64,000 bases of DNA. Origin: Bin87 sp965203195 (GTDB taxonomy: Bacteria > Chloroflexota > Dehalococcoidia > Lucifugimonadales > UBA3495). A program made the position numbers and the translations under genes. The stretch lies in assembly GCA_965203195.1 (NCBI GenBank), contig OZ241860.1, positions 2,046,001 to 2,110,000 of the forward strand. The letters are read 5' to 3'. Shown one piece after another: positions 25,573 to 34,789 of this stretch. The notes below the pieces were generated by a model. The model made no database searches. It had not been told where the DNA came from and was given only the letters and a program-made list of their open reading frames with translations. Positions within the stretch are counted from its first letter, which is position 1; the number at the start of each line of letters is the position of its first letter.

Positions 25573-26220
25573 TTAGCCGTGGTTGCCGCCGTTGCCATTC
25601 CCGGCGCCGTTGCCACCGCCGTTGCCGTTTTCGCGCCGGGCCAGCTGTTCCCGCAGAAACCGGACTTCCTCGTCCCGCAGGTCCTGCCGTTCCCGCATCA
25701 GCCGAATTTCCACATCCTGTAGCTCCTGCCGTTCCCGCAGCGCCCGGTTTTCCGCCTGCATGGCCTCCATCTGCGGCTGCACTTCGGCGCGCGCCTCGGC
25801 GCGACCCTCCTCGCGCCCGGCCGCGTGTCCTTCCTCTTTGGAAATCCTGATGCGCTTGCGTGCCAGAAACATAACGACTCCTTCGAATGCAAAGGCCAAA
25901 ATCATGCCTGCGATTATAGCGCTCTCCGCATACGCCCGCAGGTTGTCGTAAGCGTACAGCCAGGCCACCCACCACGGCGCTCCCCCGGCCCCAAGCCCGG
26001 CCTCGCCGGCCACCAGGCCAACCGCCGCCGCAGCCGGAACCCAGCCCGGCACAGAGCCCGCGCCGGCGCCGGACGCCGCCATATCAAACATCCAAACCGC
26101 CAGCCCGAACCGCCCCACGGTGAGCAGCGCGAACACCGCCAGCACCTCCACCGCCCAGGCCCGCACCGCCGTGTAACCCCTGATCGCCCTGATCGCCGCC
26201 GAAAACGCTTCCTCGAACAT
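25573..26220 (-). CDS. Membrane plus coiled-coil protein, paralogue 1
   Basis: A 215-residue protein of unknown function. It has hydrophobic segments at about 25-45 and 60-85 and a third at about 100-120. A basic/acidic coiled coil (about 125-205) contains repeated LRERQ/LRDEE units, and the tail is Gly/Asn-rich. It is about 80% identical by eye to the next gene through the membrane part. Inside the gene, AAGGAG lies 6 bases before an in-frame ATG (MFLARKRIRI), so a second, soluble coiled-coil product could be made. The outer start is taken at the ATG at 26220, matching the paralogue. Confidence 0.7.
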   Translation of the reverse strand: MFEEAFSAAIRAIRGYTAVRAWAVEVLAVFALLTVGRFGLAVWMFDMAASGAGAGSVPGWVPAAAAVGLVAGEAGLGAGGAPWWVAWLYAYDNLRAYAESAIIAGMILAFAFEGVVMFLARKRIRISKEEGHAAGREEGRAEARAEVQPQMEAMQAENRALRERQELQDVEIRLMRERQDLRDEEVRFLREQLARRENGNGGGNGAGNGNGGNHG

Positions 26221-26375
26221 AGCTGGCACACCCTGCCTTCCATCAAAACTACGCCGCCCGGGCGCCCCACCATAATACACCATTCCGCCCTCGTCCGCCG
26301 GCGCACCGCCGTGCTGCCGGACTGGGAGGCGCTGGTAGCGGGGCGGGGAGCTAGGCGGCGCTGGCCGGCAGGGGG

Positions 26376-27020
26376 TTAGCCGTCGTTGCCGTCGTTGCCA
26401 GCGCCGTTTTCCAGCTGGGACACCCGTTCCCGCAGCAACCGGATTTCTTCGTCCCGCAGGGCCTGCCCCTCCCGCAGCGACCGATTCTCCCCCTGCATGG
26501 CCTCCATTTGTGCGGTGGCCTGAGCCGCGGCGGCAGTAGCCTGGGCGGCGGCAGTGGTGGCCTCAACGATGGTGGCTTGATACTGGGCGGCGGTGGCTTC
26601 GGCCGCATCCAGCCGCGGCTGCAGCTCCGCGCGCACCTCCTCCTTGGAAAGCCTGATGCGCTTGCGTGCCAGAAACATAAATCCTCCTTCAAACACAAAG
26701 GCGAAAATCACGCCCAAGATTATAGCATTCTCCGCATACGACCGCAGGTTGTCGTAAGCGTACAGCCAGGCCACCCACCACGGCGCTCCCCCGGCCCCAA
26801 GCCCAGCCTCGCCGGCCACCAGTCCAACCGCCGCCGCCGCCGGAACCCAGCCCGGCACAGAGCCGGCGCCGGACGCCGCCGTGTCAAACATCCAAACCGC
26901 CAGCCCGAACCGCCCCACGGTGAGCAGCGCGAACACCGCCAGCACCTCCACCGCCCAGGCCCGCACCGCCGTGTAACCCCGAATGACCCTGATTGCCGCC
27001 GAAAGCGCATCCTCGAACAT
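26376..27020 (-). CDS. Membrane plus coiled-coil protein, paralogue 2
   Basis: 214 residues, with the same architecture as the gene at 25573: an N-terminal membrane region (IRGYTAVRAWAVEVLAVFALL and onward), then MFLARKRIRLSKEE, then a coiled coil. Here the coiled coil has an Ala/Thr/Gln-rich insert (AAAQATAAAAQATAQ) and ends in LRERV and Gly/Asn residues. The sequence upstream of both starts is also duplicated. GAAGGAGG precedes the internal in-frame ATG (MFLARK), as in paralogue 1. Function unknown. Confidence 0.7.
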   Translation of the reverse strand: MFEDALSAAIRVIRGYTAVRAWAVEVLAVFALLTVGRFGLAVWMFDTAASGAGSVPGWVPAAAAVGLVAGEAGLGAGGAPWWVAWLYAYDNLRSYAENAIILGVIFAFVFEGGFMFLARKRIRLSKEEVRAELQPRLDAAEATAAQYQATIVEATTAAAQATAAAAQATAQMEAMQGENRSLREGQALRDEEIRLLRERVSQLENGAGNDGNDG

Positions 27021-27153
27021 AGCTGGCACACCTTGCCTTCCATCAAAACTACGCCGCCCGGCGCCCCACCATAATACACCATCCCGGCCAATGCTGGCAG
27101 ACGGGGCGAGAATCTAGGCGGCGGCGCTACTGTTGCCGGCGCCGGGCAAGGGG

Positions 27154-27654
27154 TTAGCCATCGTTGCCGTTGCCGCCGGCGGAACTGCTACTGCCGTTTT
27201 CGCGCTGGGGCAACCGTTCCCGCAGCAACCGGATTTGCTCATCCCGCAGAGCCAGCCGTTCCCGCAACAGCTGACTTTCCTCATCCCGCAACGCCAGTCG
27301 TTCCCGCAGCAGCCGATTTTCCACCCTCGCAGTATCCCGTTGCGCGATGGCTTGGGCAGCGATAGTTTGAGCCTCAGCGGCGGTAGCAAGGGCAGCTTTG
27401 GCTTGGGCAGCGGCGGCTTGAGCGTGATCGACGGTAGCAATGGTAGCTTCGGCTTGGGCAGTGGTGGCTTGAGCCCGAGCGATGGTGGCATTGATGGCAT
27501 CCAGCTGCCGCTGCACTTCGGCGCGCGCCTCCGCCCGTCCTTCCTTCCAGCCTTCCGCGCGCGCTTCCTTGCGGCCCTCCGCGCGTCCTTCCTTGCGGCC
27601 CTCCTCGTACCCCTCCTCCCTGGCAATCCTGATCCGCTTGAGCGCCAGAAACAT
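27154..27654 (-). CDS. Coiled-coil protein, paralogue 3 (coiled-coil half only)
   Basis: 166 residues that begin MFLALKRIRIAREE, equivalent to the internal start of the two neighbouring paralogues. Repeats rich in Glu/Gly/Arg (EEGRKEGRAEGRKE) follow, then Ala-rich units (AQATTAQAEATIA), then RLLRERLALRDEE repeats and a Ser/Gly tail. AAAGGAGGG lies 5 bases before the ATG, so this half has its own translation start. The membrane half lies in a separate frame upstream. Function unknown. Confidence 0.72.
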   Translation of the reverse strand: MFLALKRIRIAREEGYEEGRKEGRAEGRKEARAEGWKEGRAEARAEVQRQLDAINATIARAQATTAQAEATIATVDHAQAAAAQAKAALATAAEAQTIAAQAIAQRDTARVENRLLRERLALRDEESQLLRERLALRDEQIRLLRERLPQRENGSSSSAGGNGNDG

Positions 27655-27717
27655 AATCCCTCCTTCCTTTCGAAATACGATAGCGAAAACCCCGCCGGCG
27701 ATTATAGCGTCATCCGC

Positions 27718-28047
27718 CTAGTGCAACGGACACGCCGCCAGCAGCGCCTGCCCCCACCAGGTATCCGCCGGCCTGTCCCCCCCCGGCGCCGTAGCCAGGC
27801 GCGGAGCCATATCGGCGTCAACGCCACCGTCAGCGCCACCGCCGCCACTGCCCGCCACCGCCCCTGACGCCGGCAAAAGCGCATCCCCCGTAAAGCCCGC
27901 AGTGGCCCCCGACAGCAGCCCGGCGGCGTTGTCGGCGCTGCCCGCCGAAACCGCCCAGGCGCCGAAAAATATAATCAGCAAAAGCCCCGCCGCCATCGCC
28001 CCGATGGTGGTCAGCATCGCTATATTGCGCCTCGCGTAAGCCGCCAT
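27718..28047 (-). CDS. Small membrane protein, separated N-terminal half of paralogue 3
   Basis: 109 residues. One clear hydrophobic helix (about 10-33, LTTIGAMAAGLLLIIFF) is followed by a Gly/Ala-rich stretch and a Trp-Trp segment that parallels APWWVAW in the paralogues. The frame ends in TAG; after the stop, bases still encode a sequence like the paralogues' last membrane segment (ADDAIIAGGVFAIVF), then shift frame before the coiled-coil gene. It may be a working two-gene arrangement or a broken ancestral gene. Confidence 0.5.
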   Translation of the reverse strand: MAAYARRNIAMLTTIGAMAAGLLLIIFFGAWAVSAGSADNAAGLLSGATAGFTGDALLPASGAVAGSGGGGADGGVDADMAPRLATAPGGDRPADTWWGQALLAACPLH

Positions 28048-28129
28048 AGGCCGCTATTCTACTCCCCCGCCGCCGGAAATGCCAACCGGATTGGCTCTGG
28101 CGCCGGCGTATTGCCCACAGCCGCCGGCC

Positions 28130-29596
28130 CTAAAACTCCGCGCTGCGCGGCGTGCGCGGGAAAGCGATGATGTCCCGTATGTTCTGCATCCCCGTAGCGA
28201 ACTGCACGGCCCGCTCAAACCCCAGCCCGAACCCGGCGTGAGGCGTCGTCCCGTAGCGCCGCAAATCCAGATACCACCAGTAGGGCGCATCGTCCAGCCC
28301 CGACTCCGCCATGCGGGTGCGCAGAATGTCCAGCCGTTCCTCCCGCTGGCTGCCGCCAATGATTTCGCCAATGCGCGGCGCCAGCACATCCATCGCCCGC
28401 ACCGTCTGCCCGTCATCGTTGCGCCGCATATAAAACGCCTTGATGCCGCTGGGATAATCGGTGACAATCACCGGCCGCCCCACTTTCCGCTCCGTGAGAT
28501 AACGCTCGTGCTCCGACTGCAAATCGGCGCCCCACCGCGCCGGAAACGCAAAACTCTCCCCCGACGCCTGCAAGACGCGCACCGCTTCGGTGTAGGTCAT
28601 CCGCTCGAAATCGGCGGCCACAATGCCCTCCAGCGTGGCAATCAGCTCCCGGTCGTAAAAGCGGTTGAAAAACGCCATATCCTCGGGACACCTGTCCAGC
28701 ACATACCCCAGTATGCTGCGGAGAAAATCCTCCGCCAGCTGCGCCAGCCCGTCCAGGTCGCAAAAGGCCACTTCCGGCTCCACCATCCAAAACTCGGCCA
28801 GATGACGGGAGGTGTTGGAGTTTTCGGCGCGGAAAGTCGGCCCGAATGTGTACACATCCGACATCGCCTGGGCGAAAATCTCCGCCTCCAGCTGCCCGCT
28901 GACGGTGAGAAACGCCGGGCGGGCAAAGAAATCGGCATCGTTGTCCACCCGCCCGGCGGCGTCCGTCGGCAGATTGTTCAAATCAAGCGTAGTGGCGCGG
29001 AACATTGCGCCCGCCCCCTCGGCGTCGCTGGCCGTAATAATGGGCGTCTGGATGTACAGAAACCCCCGCTCCTGGAAAAACTGGTGAATGCCAAAGGCCA
29101 TGGCGTTGCGCACGCGGGCCACCGCCCCAAAAGTGTTGGTGCGCGGGCGCAGATGCGCCAGCTCCCGCAAAAACTCCAGCGTGTGCCGCTTCTTCTGTAG
29201 GGGATACTGCTCCGGGTCGGCGCCCCCCACCAGCTCCAGCCGCCGCGCCGCCACCTCATAGCGCTGCCCCCGCCCCGGCGACTCCCGCAGCGTTCCCGCC
29301 GCGCTGACGCTGCATCCGGTAGTAAGCCGCCCCACCAGCGGGTAATCCGGGCAGCCCGCGTCAACCACAATCTGCAAGTCGGCCAGCGTGGAACCGTCAT
29401 TCACCTGCACAAAAGCCACGCCCCCGGAGGAACGGACGGTTTTCACCCACCCCTTGACCATCGCCTCGGCGCCGGCCTCCTCGGCCGCCAGCAGGTCTTT
29501 AATGCGGGCGCGTTGCGGTTCCACTTGCGCTTGCAGTTGCAGTTCCGGTTCTACTCGCAGTTCCGGTTCCGGTTGTGATGGCATCGGGGTCGGCAT
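28130..29596 (-). CDS. asnS: Asparaginyl-tRNA synthetase
   Basis: Class II aminoacyl-tRNA synthetase of 488 residues that charges tRNA-Asn. An OB-fold anticodon-binding region (about 45-140, VKGWVKTVRSSGGVAFVQVND) is followed by the catalytic core. Motif 2 is FRAENSNTSRHLAEFWMVEPE, with the AsnRS-specific SNTSRH, and motif 3 is GFGLGFERAVQF near the end. GGAGG upstream selects the ATG at 29596. An extra run of Pro/Glu/Gln residues at the N-terminus is lineage-specific. It lies divergent from rpmB. Confidence 0.95.
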   Translation of the reverse strand: MPTPMPSQPEPELRVEPELQLQAQVEPQRARIKDLLAAEEAGAEAMVKGWVKTVRSSGGVAFVQVNDGSTLADLQIVVDAGCPDYPLVGRLTTGCSVSAAGTLRESPGRGQRYEVAARRLELVGGADPEQYPLQKKRHTLEFLRELAHLRPRTNTFGAVARVRNAMAFGIHQFFQERGFLYIQTPIITASDAEGAGAMFRATTLDLNNLPTDAAGRVDNDADFFARPAFLTVSGQLEAEIFAQAMSDVYTFGPTFRAENSNTSRHLAEFWMVEPEVAFCDLDGLAQLAEDFLRSILGYVLDRCPEDMAFFNRFYDRELIATLEGIVAADFERMTYTEAVRVLQASGESFAFPARWGADLQSEHERYLTERKVGRPVIVTDYPSGIKAFYMRRNDDGQTVRAMDVLAPRIGEIIGGSQREERLDILRTRMAESGLDDAPYWWYLDLRRYGTTPHAGFGLGFERAVQFATGMQNIRDIIAFPRTPRSAEF

Positions 29597-29697
29597 AGCG
29601 CAGCCTCCACTCCATTCCATGGGTCGGGTATCGCCGTCCAGGGGCATTGCCGTTGGACGGATTTTAGCACAAGACGCCATTCCGGCGCCGGCTGTGC

Positions 29698-29703
29698 TAT
29701 AAT
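29698..29703 (+). promoter_or_regulatory. -10 box for rpmB
   Basis: A perfect TATAAT 40 bases before the rpmB ATG, preceded by TGTGC. No good -35 box is visible at 17 bases. Confidence 0.5.
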
Positions 29704-29742
29704 GCGCCCTCAATCAGCCTAACCGCCACAGGACAAGCCCTT

Positions 29743-29958
29743 ATGCAGTGCCAGATTTGCCAGAAATCCGGTATGACCGGCAACAATGTCAGCCATTCCA
29801 ACCGCAAGACCAAAACGCGGTGGAAGGCCAATGTCCACAAGCAGACCCTGGTCATCAACGGCAAGGCCCAGCGGGTCAAAATCTGCTCCCGCTGCCTGCG
29901 GACGATGTACAAGCCCCCGCGCCCCAAAAAGGCCCGCGCCCGCGCCGCCGCCCTCTAG
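29743..29958 (+). CDS. rpmB: 50S ribosomal protein L28
   Basis: 71 residues with the L28 features: CQICQKSGMTGNNVSHSNRKT at the N-terminus, RWKANVHKQ in the middle and CSRCLRTM near the end. The four cysteines (CQIC, CSRC) make it the zinc-binding form. The tail is basic and Ala-rich. It is a single gene, divergent from asnS. Confidence 0.95.
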   Translation: MQCQICQKSGMTGNNVSHSNRKTKTRWKANVHKQTLVINGKAQRVKICSRCLRTMYKPPRPKKARARAAAL

Positions 29959-30007
29959 GCGCGCGCCGGGCCGGCCCCCCGGCCCCTTCCCGGCCGGCGC
30001 CCTTCAG

Positions 30008-30757
30008 TCAGGCCGTTGCGCCGCCGTCCCCCGGCACTTGCCCGCCCACGCTGGCCCGCAGCTCGGCCATCGCCTCCGCAACCGACTGCTGCCGGTTGAA
30101 TATCGCCGTGCCCGCCACCAGTATCTCCGCGCCGGCCGACACCGAATCCCGCGCCGTAGCATCCGCCTTGATGCCCCCGTCAACCTCCAGCCGCGCCCCG
30201 TAGCCCCGCTCCGCAATAATGCGCCGCAGCCGCCGCACCTTGTCCAGCGTGGACGGAATAAACGACTGCCCCCCGAAACCGGGGTTGACGGTCATCACCA
30301 GCACAATGTCCACATCCGGCAGCGTCTCCTCCACGGCGGCAATCGGCGTGGCAGGATTAATGGCCACCCCTGCCTGACAGCCCTGCTCCTTAATCCACGC
30401 CACCGTGCGGTGCAAATGCGTACACGCCTCCGCGTGCACCAGCGCCTGGTCGGTGGGCGACTTCACCAGCCCCGGCAGCAGCCGGTCCGGCTCGTGTATC
30501 ATCAAATGCAGGTTCAGCGGCAGACTCGTAGCGCTGCGAATGGCGTCAATAACCACCGCCCCGAAAGATATGTTGGGCACGAAACGCCCGTCCATCACAT
30601 CAATATGCAGCAGGTCGGCCCCGGCGGCTTCGGCATCCTGAACCTGCTGCGCCAGCCGCCCGAAATCCGCCGCCAGCACCGACGGCGCTATCTGAATATG
30701 CGGCGCAACCGGCGCAACCGGGCTCCCTGCCGCCGCCCCCGTAGCGTTGTCCCTCAT
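30008..30757 (-). CDS. rpe: Ribulose-phosphate 3-epimerase
   Basis: Interconverts ribulose-5-phosphate and xylulose-5-phosphate in the pentose phosphate pathway. 249 residues in a TIM barrel: APSVLAADFGRL, HIDVMDGRFVPNISFG, HLMIHEPDR, VMTVNPGFGGQSFI and VDGGI all occur in order. The start codon overlaps the argH stop (TGATG), so translation is probably coupled to argH. It carries about 20 extra N-terminal residues compared with typical Rpe. Confidence 0.95.
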   Translation of the reverse strand: MRDNATGAAAGSPVAPVAPHIQIAPSVLAADFGRLAQQVQDAEAAGADLLHIDVMDGRFVPNISFGAVVIDAIRSATSLPLNLHLMIHEPDRLLPGLVKSPTDQALVHAEACTHLHRTVAWIKEQGCQAGVAINPATPIAAVEETLPDVDIVLVMTVNPGFGGQSFIPSTLDKVRRLRRIIAERGYGARLEVDGGIKADATARDSVSAGAEILVAGTAIFNRQQSVAEAMAELRASVGGQVPGDGGATA

Positions 30758-32124
30758 CAGTAACCCGCCTCCCGCAGGATGGACTGCGCCCGCGCCAGGC
30801 CCTCGGCCACGCGGTTGGGGGCGGTGCCGCCGGGATTGTCCCGCGCCGCCACCGAAGCCGCCGCCGTGATCCCGTACACATCGGCGTCAAAATGCGGCGA
30901 GAACCTCCGGTACTCCGCCAGCGGCAGCTTCCCAAGCGACTGCCCCGTTTCCTCGCAATGCCGGCACACCCGCCGCATCACCCCGTGCGCTTCCCGGAAA
31001 GCCACGCCCTTGCCCACCAGATAATCCGCCACATCGGTAGCCAGCATATAGCTCTCGCCCGCCAGCTCCGCCACCCGTTCCGTATTCAGCGTCAGCCCGT
31101 CCAGCATCGGCGCAAACATCCCCAGCGTGGCCAGCAGCGTGTCCACCGTGTCAAAAAACCCCTCCTTGTCCTCCTGCAAATCCCGGTTGTAGGTCAGCGG
31201 CAGCCCCTTGAGTACCGTCAAAATCCCCATCAGGTTGCCATACACCCGCCCGGTTTTGCCCCGCGCGATTTCGGCGAAATCCGGGTTCCGCTTCTGCGGC
31301 ATAATGCTGCTGCCCGTAGTGAACGCATCCGACAGCCGGACGAAATCAAACTCCCGGCTGGCCCACAGCACAATTTCCTCGGACAGACGGGACAGATGCA
31401 TCATCGTCACCGCCGCCGCCGCCTGGTACTCCGCCAGAAAATCCCGGTCCGACACCGCGTCCATGCTGTTGGCGCTGATGGCCGCAAACCCCAGCGCCTC
31501 GGCCACCGCCCCCCGGTCGATGGGGTAGGGAACCCCCGCCAGAGCGCCGCTGCCCAGCGGCAGCGCATCCATCCGGGCCGCGCAATCCCTGAACCGCCCC
31601 GCATCCCGTTCCAGCATCTCAAAATACGCCAGCAGATGATGGGCGAACAGAACCGGCTGGCCCCGTTGCAGGTGCGTATAGCCGGGCATCGTCGCCCCGG
31701 CGTACCGTTCCGCCAAATCCACCAGGGCCCGCTGCATACCCCGCAGAGCCGCCAGCGTAGCCGCGATGACTTCCCGCGTGTACAACCGCAAATCCAGCGC
31801 AATCTGGTCATTCCGGGAACGCCCTGTGTGCAGACGCCCCGCCGCCGGCCCGATCAGCTCCGTCAGCCGCCGCTCAATGTTCATATGGATGTCCTCCAGG
31901 GAGGCATCCCAGGGAAAGGCGCCGCTTTCAATCTCGGCCTGCACCGCATCCAGCCCGGCGGCAATGGCGGCGGCATCCTCCGGCGCAATGATGCCCTGCT
32001 GCGCCAGCATAGCGGCGTGCGCCTTGGAGCCGGCAATATCCTGCCGGTACAGCCGCCGGTCGTAATGAATGGAAACCGTATAGTCGGCCGGGCTGGTCAT
32101 TTTCAATCCGGTAGTCATTTTCAA
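30757..32124 (-). CDS. argH: Argininosuccinate lyase
   Basis: Last step of arginine synthesis: splits argininosuccinate into arginine and fumarate. About 455 residues. HTGRSRNDQIALD and the superfamily signature GSSIMPQKRNPD are intact. The start could be the ATG at 32124 or the one at 32100; a 12-bp repeat (ATTTTCAATCCG-like) covers both, and neither has a clear ribosome site. The rpe gene follows with a one-base overlap; no other arg genes are in the window. Confidence 0.95.
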   Translation of the reverse strand: MKMTTGLKMTSPADYTVSIHYDRRLYRQDIAGSKAHAAMLAQQGIIAPEDAAAIAAGLDAVQAEIESGAFPWDASLEDIHMNIERRLTELIGPAAGRLHTGRSRNDQIALDLRLYTREVIAATLAALRGMQRALVDLAERYAGATMPGYTHLQRGQPVLFAHHLLAYFEMLERDAGRFRDCAARMDALPLGSGALAGVPYPIDRGAVAEALGFAAISANSMDAVSDRDFLAEYQAAAAVTMMHLSRLSEEIVLWASREFDFVRLSDAFTTGSSIMPQKRNPDFAEIARGKTGRVYGNLMGILTVLKGLPLTYNRDLQEDKEGFFDTVDTLLATLGMFAPMLDGLTLNTERVAELAGESYMLATDVADYLVGKGVAFREAHGVMRRVCRHCEETGQSLGKLPLAEYRRFSPHFDADVYGITAAASVAARDNPGGTAPNRVAEGLARAQSILREAGY

Positions 32125-32178
32125 TCCGATTTAATCCGATTGACAATTGCTCTGCGGCATTGCCGATGGCAATCGCCG

Positions 32179-33072
32179 TTAGTAGTCCTCGCTGCTCAAG
32201 CGTCCGAAGCCGTCCTCCGGCAAGAGACCGAAGCTGTCGTAGATTTGAACATCAGCCCCCAGGTAGGCGAAGCTGGCGGCCAGGTTGCCGAACACATCAT
32301 CCGACGGCGGTATTTCCATCACCGCCGGCCCGGCGTACCCCTTGCCCTGCAAAATGCGCAGCATCGCCCGGCAGTCCAGATCGCCATCATCTACCCGCTC
32401 AATCGCCACGCCGTCCCGCGCCTGTTTGAAGTGGACGATTTTGATGTAATCCGCCGGCAGGTTCGCCAGCTCGTCCAGCGGACGGCTGTCGGGATGCCGC
32501 CGCAGCTGGTTCGCCGGATCCGGGCAAAGCCCCAAATATGGCGCCTCGGCGGCCGTCAGCCGCGCCCGCGCCTCCGCCACCAGCAGCGCCATCGACCGCA
32601 GCGGCTGCCCGGAGTTCTCCAGCGAAAAGATGACGCCCTGCCGCGCCGCTTCCCGCGCCAACGGCACAATGCGGCCCGCGGCTTCCGCCACATCCGGCGC
32701 CGTTTCCCACGGCGCAGCACTCGCCGCCGGGTCCACAGTGCGGAGCTGCGGCGTATCCCCGCCCACCAGCCGCGCCGCCTCCAGCTGCGACTGGTACAGC
32801 CCACCCTGCGGGTCAACATCCGTAGTCAGGCAGGGCAGCGCCACCGCCAAATCAAAAGTGACGCCGGGGAAACGCGCCACCAGTTCCGCCAGCTCCTTCA
32901 GGTTGGGCCGCCACTCATCCCCGGCCCCCGATTCGGCGGCAGCCAGGCAGGTTTGCCGCAGCTCAATGTGCCGGGCGCCCCCGGCTGCCGCGGCGCCAAT
33001 CAGGTCGCCCAGGGTGGCGCCGCCCTCGTCCAGCAGGTTCCGCCAGGAATTCGTGATTGCGCCGTAAATCAT
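32179..33072 (-). CDS. Sugar-phosphate isomerase/epimerase family (AP-endonuclease-2 fold)
   Basis: A 297-residue xylose-isomerase-like TIM-barrel protein. It opens with MIYGAITNSWRN; the strand segments ARHIELRQ, FSLENSGQ, LGLCPDPANQ, IKIVHFKQ and AVMEIPPSDD carry the acidic and His residues expected for metal binding. GGAGGG before the ATG at 33072 sets the start. It lies 54 bases upstream of argH on the same strand and may share its transcript. The substrate is unknown; sugar or myo-inositol-type catabolism is typical. Confidence 0.8.
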   Translation of the reverse strand: MIYGAITNSWRNLLDEGGATLGDLIGAAAAGGARHIELRQTCLAAAESGAGDEWRPNLKELAELVARFPGVTFDLAVALPCLTTDVDPQGGLYQSQLEAARLVGGDTPQLRTVDPAASAAPWETAPDVAEAAGRIVPLAREAARQGVIFSLENSGQPLRSMALLVAEARARLTAAEAPYLGLCPDPANQLRRHPDSRPLDELANLPADYIKIVHFKQARDGVAIERVDDGDLDCRAMLRILQGKGYAGPAVMEIPPSDDVFGNLAASFAYLGADVQIYDSFGLLPEDGFGRLSSEDY

Positions 33073-33540
33073 CCTCGTAGCCCTCCGGTAGCATTCCGCC
33101 GCGCGCGCGGCCGGCCCAGCGCAGAATAGCATAGCGGCATAGTGCCGCATTGCTTGCCGCCGTGTCGCCTCGCATCTGGCGCCGGCAACTATACCACATC
33201 GCCGCCGGCGGGCGCGCCGCGCCACGCCTTGCCCTGCGCTACGCTGCGGCGGGGCGCATCGTCAAATCGCCCGCCACCCCGGCGTCAGCCGTTATCTGCC
33301 CCGCCGCCCAATCCCCCCGCCTGGACGCCCGTATTCCGGCCTCCGCCGCCGCCCTACACGCCTTAATCCCGCCTCGCCGCAAATCTGCCCGCCGGCATCC
33401 GTGCGCCCTCCGGCGCCTACTGCTCCGCAGCAACAGGCGCCGGCCCTGATGCCGGCCCCGCCCGGAATGGCGGACGATTTCACGATGCGCCGTAAAAAGA
33501 AACGCTGCCGCCCAGCCGGCTATCGCCGCCGCCGGACGAT
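33073..33540. other. Gene-free interval with one dispersed-repeat copy
   Basis: 468 bases between the isomerase start and the folD stop. They contain one copy of the dispersed repeat (33462-33520). A minus-strand promoter for the isomerase gene probably lies near its left end, but I see no convincing -35/-10 pair. Frames here have no ribosome site or family likeness. Confidence 0.5.
33462..33520 (+). repeat. Dispersed repeat, copy 1
   Basis: Shares with 52052-52115 the ordered blocks CCGGAATGG/CATTCCGG, a GATTT-x-AC/CGA-x-GCG core, AAAAGAAACGC and CAGCCGGC. It is diverged but colinear over about 55 bases. Confidence 0.5.
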
Positions 33541-34428
33541 TCAGACGGCCGCTGCCGACCTGGCGGCGTCCAGCGTATTGCTCAAAAGCATGGCGATGGT
33601 CATCGGGCCGATGCCGCCGGGAACGGGGGTAATCGCCTCCGCCTTTCCCGACACGGCGTCATAGTCAACATCGCCCACCAGTCGGTAACCCCGCCGCCGA
33701 CTGGCATCGTCAACCCGGTTGATGCCAACATCAATCACCACGGCGCCGGCCCGCACCATATCGGCGGTGATGGCGCCGGGAACCCCCATCGCCGCAATCA
33801 GAATGTCCGCCTGGCGGGTAATGTCCGCCAGGTTGCGGGTGCGGGTATGGCAGACGGTTACGGTGGCGTTGCCGCCGGGCGCCCGCTGCATCAGCAAGGC
33901 CGCCAGGGGTTTGCCCACAATGTTGCTGCGCCCCACAATGACCGTATGCTGCCCAGCCGGATCATAGCCGGCCCGCAGCAGCGCCTGCTGCACCCCCGCC
34001 GGCGTGCAGGGCAGGTAAGCGGCGCGGCCCTGGAGCATCCGGCCCTGGTTAACGGGATGCAGCCCGTCAACATCCTTGCGCGGGTCCACCCGCTCCAGAA
34101 CCGCCGTTTCGTCCAGATGGTCGGGTAGCGGCAGCTGCACCAGGATGCCGTGAAAGCGGTCGTCGCCGTTAAGGCGATCGACCAGATTGAGCAATTCCTC
34201 CTGGGCCACGCTGGCAGGCAGGTGAAAGGTTTCCGAGAAAATGCCCGCCTCCGCCCCGGCCCGGGCCTTGTTGCGGACATAAACGGCCGAGGCCGGGTCG
34301 TCCCCCACCAGCACCGCCGCCAGTCCGGGGGTTACGCCGGACGATGCCACCAGCTCCGCAACCCCGGCGGCCACTTCCGCCCTCAGTTCGGCAGCCAGTT
34401 CGTTGCCATTCAAAATACGCGCGACCAT
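33541..34428 (-). CDS. folD: Methylenetetrahydrofolate dehydrogenase / cyclohydrolase
   Basis: Bifunctional one-carbon enzyme: oxidises methylene-THF with NADP and hydrolyses methenyl-THF to formyl-THF. 295 residues. YVRNKARAGAEAGI contains the catalytic Lys; VQLPLPDHLDE, DVDGLHPVNQG, PCTPAGV, VIVGRSNIVGKPLAALL and the C-terminal PVPGGIGPMTIAMLL are all present. It is a single gene. Confidence 0.96.
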   Translation of the reverse strand: MVARILNGNELAAELRAEVAAGVAELVASSGVTPGLAAVLVGDDPASAVYVRNKARAGAEAGIFSETFHLPASVAQEELLNLVDRLNGDDRFHGILVQLPLPDHLDETAVLERVDPRKDVDGLHPVNQGRMLQGRAAYLPCTPAGVQQALLRAGYDPAGQHTVIVGRSNIVGKPLAALLMQRAPGGNATVTVCHTRTRNLADITRQADILIAAMGVPGAITADMVRAGAVVIDVGINRVDDASRRRGYRLVGDVDYDAVSGKAEAITPVPGGIGPMTIAMLLSNTLDAARSAAAV

Positions 34429-34789
34429 CGGATGCGATACCTACCTTTCCCGGGGCCAGGCCAGGTCAAAATATAGCGAGGATTTGAAACACCGGGCCGG
34501 GCGGCGCCGGCTTTCCGGCGGGGATTATACCCTAAAATCCGGCGTCAGTCCGCCTTTGCGCCCTATGCGTCCGGGTTCGGGTAGCGCGGTTCCCCCGCGT
34601 CCGGTTCCCCCGTTGCCGGCCGTAAAACCCGCTGTTCCCGGCGCCGCCGCCGCCGTATCTCCGTGCTACAATTGCGGCGGCAGACAATCGGCGGCCGCGT
34701 CCGGCTTGCGCCTGGCATCGCCGGCGGCGCCGCGCGCAACAGACGACAACGGAACGGACGACAACGGAACAGACCACAGGGGAATGACA
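34429..34789. other. Intergenic region between folD and the dehalogenase-like gene
   Basis: 361 bases holding the divergent control regions. TACAAT near 34668 could be a plus-strand -10 box and GATTATACC near 34523 a second. Two short direct repeats are visible: CGGTTCCCCCG-like near 34590 and GACAACGGAAC near 34745. No coding frame is supported. Confidence 0.4.

Noticed and set aside
26221..26283. Longer N-terminus of paralogue 1 (MVYYGGAPG)
   Set aside because: The paralogue lacks an equivalent in-frame extension, so the conserved ATG at 26220 is preferred.
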